A stretch of DNA of 64,000 nt from Geodermatophilus obscurus (GTDB lineage: Bacteria; Actinomycetota; Actinomycetes; Mycobacteriales; Geodermatophilaceae): NCBI RefSeq assembly GCF_900115395.1, contig NZ_FOWE01000004.1, forward strand, positions 124,001-188,000, read 5' to 3'. How positions within the stretch are numbered: the first letter of the stretch is position 1; the number at the start of each line of letters is the position of its first letter. The notes under the pieces are model-generated. The model was not told the DNA's origin and did no database searches. It worked only from the letters and a program-made list of their open reading frames with translations. A program made the position numbers and the translations under genes. This document shows, in pieces, positions 61,942-64,000 of this stretch.

Positions 61942-62996
61942 TGACCGGATCCCGTGCCGCAGTCGACGGGGCCGCCCCGGTCGAGGTCTGGCACCGCATC
62001 GCGACCCCCGCCTCCACGATGGGCCCGTGGCTGCCGTCGGGAGACCTCGGCGACTCCATGAGCGAGGGTCTCGGCCGCGTCGAGGAGGCGCTGGCCGCGG
62101 CGGTGACGAGCGAGCACCCGTTCGTCTCCGAGGCCGCCGGTCACCTCATGGCCGCCGGCGGGAAGCGGTTCCGGCCGATGCTGGCGCTGCTGGCCGCCCA
62201 CCTCGGCGACGCCGGGGCGCCGGAGGTCGTGCAGGCCGCCGTCGTCTGCGAGCTGACCCACCTGGCCACGCTCTACCACGACGACGTCATGGACGAGGCC
62301 GCGGTGCGCCGTGGCGCCCAGAGCGCCAACAGCCGCTGGACCAACAGCGTGGCCATCCTGACCGGTGACCTGCTCTTCGCCCGCGCCTCCGACATCCTCG
62401 CCGACCTCGGGCCGGAGGCCGTCCGGATCCAGGCGCGCACCTTCGAGCGGCTGGTCACCGGCCAGATCCGCGAGACCGTCGGGGCCCGCGACGGCGAGGA
62501 CCGCGTGGCCCACTACCTCGAGGTGCTGGCCGACAAGACCGGCTCCCTGGTGGCCACCTCGGCCCGCTTCGGCGCCCGGTTCGCCGGCGTCGAGCCGGGG
62601 CTCGTCGAGGCGCTGACCCGCTTCGGCGAGGAGGTCGGCGTCGCGTTCCAGCTCTCCGACGACCTGCTCGACATCGTGACCGACGGTGCCTCGGGCAAGT
62701 CGCCGGGCACCGACCTGCGCGAGGGCATCGCCACCCTGCCGGCGCTGATCGCCCTCGCCGGTGACGACCCCGCTGACGTGCGGCTGCGCGAGCTGGTCTC
62801 CCGCCCGCTGTCCGACGACGGCGAGCACGCCGAGGCGCTGGCGCTGCTGCGCGCCTCCGTGGCCCTCGAGCGGGCCGGCGAGGTGCTGCGCGAGTACGCC
62901 GACCGGGCGCGCGCGTCGCTGTCCGGGGTGCCTGCCGGCGAGGTCCGCGAGGCCCTGTCGGCGCTGTGCGACTACGTGGTCACCCGCACCAGCTAG
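61941..62996 (+). CDS. Long-chain (E)-polyprenyl diphosphate synthase (GrcC1/HepT-like)
   Basis: A 351-residue trans-prenyltransferase that builds the isoprenoid tail, most likely for menaquinone. First Asp-rich motif D114-D115-V-M-D118 in LYHDDVMDEAAVRRG; second motif FQLSDDLLDIVTDG; GGKRFRPMLALLAA binds the diphosphate. Orthologue of Rv0562 and of the Streptomyces synthase after nuo. Chain length is not readable from sequence. The hairpin copy H follows the stop. Confidence 0.9.
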   Translation: MTGSRAAVDGAAPVEVWHRIATPASTMGPWLPSGDLGDSMSEGLGRVEEALAAAVTSEHPFVSEAAGHLMAAGGKRFRPMLALLAAHLGDAGAPEVVQAAVVCELTHLATLYHDDVMDEAAVRRGAQSANSRWTNSVAILTGDLLFARASDILADLGPEAVRIQARTFERLVTGQIRETVGARDGEDRVAHYLEVLADKTGSLVATSARFGARFAGVEPGLVEALTRFGEEVGVAFQLSDDLLDIVTDGASGKSPGTDLREGIATLPALIALAGDDPADVRLRELVSRPLSDDGEHAEALALLRASVALERAGEVLREYADRARASLSGVPAGEVREALSALCDYVVTRTS

Positions 62997-63066
62997 ACGA
63001 AGGACCCCCCGTGCCCCCCACCGTTCGCAGGCTCACGGCGGGATCCTGCACGGGGGCCGTCCTGGC
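62997..63066 (+). repeat. Hairpin repeat family, copy H (front of the next gene)
   Basis: Outer arms CCCCCGTGC (63006-63014) and GCACGGGGG (63048-63056) pair over 9 bp. The inner stem is CCGT/ACGG around TCGCAGGCTC. The tail is only partly kept (GGCCGTCCTGG). Starts one base after the prenyl synthase stop and contains the start codon of the lipoprotein gene. Confidence 0.88.
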
Positions 63067-64000
63067 CGCCGTCCTCCTGCTGGCCGGCTGCGGCTCCGGC
63101 TCCGGCTCCGGCGGGGACCTGCCCGGGCGGCAGGAGGACAAGGCCACCGCAGCCCCGGACGGCGCCGCCCCCACCACCCCGGCCGCACCCGCGCTGCAGG
63201 TGGACACCGTCCTCGATGGGCTGGACCACCCCTGGGACGTCGCCCGCGCCCCCGACGGCACGCTGCTGGTCGACGAGCGCGGCGGACGGCTGACCGCGGT
63301 GCTGCCCGACGGCACCGCCCGCGAGCTCGACGCCGACCTCTCCGACCTCTTCGCCGACGGGGAGACCGGGCTGATGGGCCTGACCCTGAGCCCGGCCTTC
63401 GCCGAGGACCGCCGGTTCTACACCTGCCAGGGCGTCGAGGAGGACGGCGGCGCGGAGATCCAGGTGATCACCTGGACCGTGGACGAGGGCTGGACGCGGG
63501 CCACCCGGGTCGCCGACCCGCTGCTCGGCGACATCCCGGTCAACGAGTCCACCGGCCGGCACGGCGGCTGCCGGGTGCGCTTCGACCCCACCGGCGCGCT
63601 GCTGGTCGGCACCGGCGACAACGCCGTCGGCAGCACCCCGCAGGACCTCGGCACGCTCGCCGGCAAGGTCCTGCGCATCGACCCGGTCACCGGTGACCCC
63701 GCCGACGGCAACCCCTTCGCCGACGACCCCGACCCGGTCACCCGCCTGCTGCTGTCCTACGGGCACCGCAACGTGCAGGGCCTCGCCGTCCGGCCGGGCA
63801 GCGGGCAGGTCCTCACCGTCGAGCAGGGCCCCGACCGCGACGACGAGGTCAACCTGTCGGTGCCGGGGGCCAACTACGGCTGGGACCCCGACGGCTCCGG
63901 CGGCCGCTACGACGAGAGCGTCCCGATGACCGACCCGGAGCTGCCCGGCGCCGTCCCGGCCGTCTGGTCCTCCGGGGACCCGACCATCGCCACCAGCGGC
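63011..64000 (+). CDS. PQQ-dependent sugar dehydrogenase-type lipoprotein (3' end outside window)
   Basis: The first 330 residues of a secreted beta-propeller protein. The signal peptide is MPPTVRRLTAGSCTGAVLAA with lipobox LLAGC (Cys 27), then a Ser/Gly linker. The soluble glucose/aldose dehydrogenase (GSDH) family follows: GLDHPWDVARAPDGTLLV, TGLMGLTLSP, RHGGCRVRFDPTGALLVGTG and SYGHRNVQGLAVRPGSGQVL. Family members oxidise sugars with PQQ; whether PQQ is used here is unknown. The only usable start is the GTG at 63011 inside hairpin copy H, with AAGGA of the repeat 6 nt upstream as ribosome site. Confidence 0.88.
   Translation, partial: MPPTVRRLTAGSCTGAVLAAVLLLAGCGSGSGSGGDLPGRQEDKATAAPDGAAPTTPAAPALQVDTVLDGLDHPWDVARAPDGTLLVDERGGRLTAVLPDGTARELDADLSDLFADGETGLMGLTLSPAFAEDRRFYTCQGVEEDGGAEIQVITWTVDEGWTRATRVADPLLGDIPVNESTGRHGGCRVRFDPTGALLVGTGDNAVGSTPQDLGTLAGKVLRIDPVTGDPADGNPFADDPDPVTRLLLSYGHRNVQGLAVRPGSGQVLTVEQGPDRDDEVNLSVPGANYGWDPDGSGGRYDESVPMTDPELPGAVPAVWSSGDPTIATSG

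Noticed and set aside
1..64000. tRNA, rRNA, insertion sequences, prophage
   Set aside because: No tRNA-like cloverleaf, rRNA segment, transposase or phage gene was recognised on either strand.

Overview
The window is very GC-rich, densely coded actinobacterial chromosome. Gene content and order match the Mycobacterium tuberculosis Rv0490-Rv0562 region (senX3-regX3, ppx, proC, Rv0500A/B-like small genes, galE-like, acyltransferase, serB1-like, hemA-C-D-B, hemL, ccs genes, men genes, grcC-type synthase). They also match the Streptomyces coelicolor bldN-rex-hemACD and nuo-menaquinone regions. My best guess from protein style is a member of the Geodermatophilaceae (Blastococcus/Geodermatophilus/Modestobacter), but that placement is inference. 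No rRNA, tRNA, CRISPR array, insertion sequence or prophage is visible.

Layout. 1-11627: the senX3-regX3 phosphate two-component pair, a tandem repeat block, small and regulatory genes, a methyltransferase, a transporter fused to a thymidylate-kinase-like domain, ppx, proC, a BldC-like DNA-binding protein and a 32-residue ribosomal protein. 11638-17509: envelope and lipid genes, a BldN-type sigma factor, an acyl-CoA-synthetase-like enzyme and a glutaredoxin. 17794-25406: rex and heme synthesis (hemA, hemC, hemD, hemB, hemL). 25406-30029: phosphatase plus system II cytochrome c maturation (tlpA/resA, ccdA, resB, ccsB). 30159-33863: small regulators and membrane proteins. 33877-45258: menaquinone synthesis (menA, menE, menC, menD, menF, menG, menJ), interrupted by an Rpf-type secreted muralytic gene behind a c-di-AMP riboswitch. 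45413-61941: the complete 14-gene nuoA-N complex I operon. 61941-64000: a long-chain polyprenyl diphosphate synthase and the start of a PQQ-type sugar dehydrogenase lipoprotein.

How it fits together. This is essentially one respiratory block: heme, cytochrome c assembly, menaquinone with its prenyl tail and its reductase, and NADH dehydrogenase I. The redox sensor Rex is encoded here, and Rex-type operators lie before rex-hemACD (one imperfect half) and before nuoA (perfect 18-bp site), so NADH/NAD+ ratio probably controls both.

Most interesting items. (1) A family of intergenic hairpins with a conserved core and 20-nt tail, whose outer stems differ from copy to copy but always stay complementary. 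Copies follow stop codons, and two have become coding: one forms the MenE C-terminus, another the start codon and signal-peptide front of a lipoprotein. (2) An in-frame 4 x 27-bp repeat in hemA. (3) An Rpf protein with Met where the catalytic Glu normally sits. (4) An MFS-thymidylate kinase fusion whose kinase motifs are eroded. (5) An 80-bp insertion with 18-bp direct repeats splitting nuoD and nuoE. (6) A recurring TANNNT-N6-8-RTG arrangement that marks leaderless starts at many genes and fixes several start codons.
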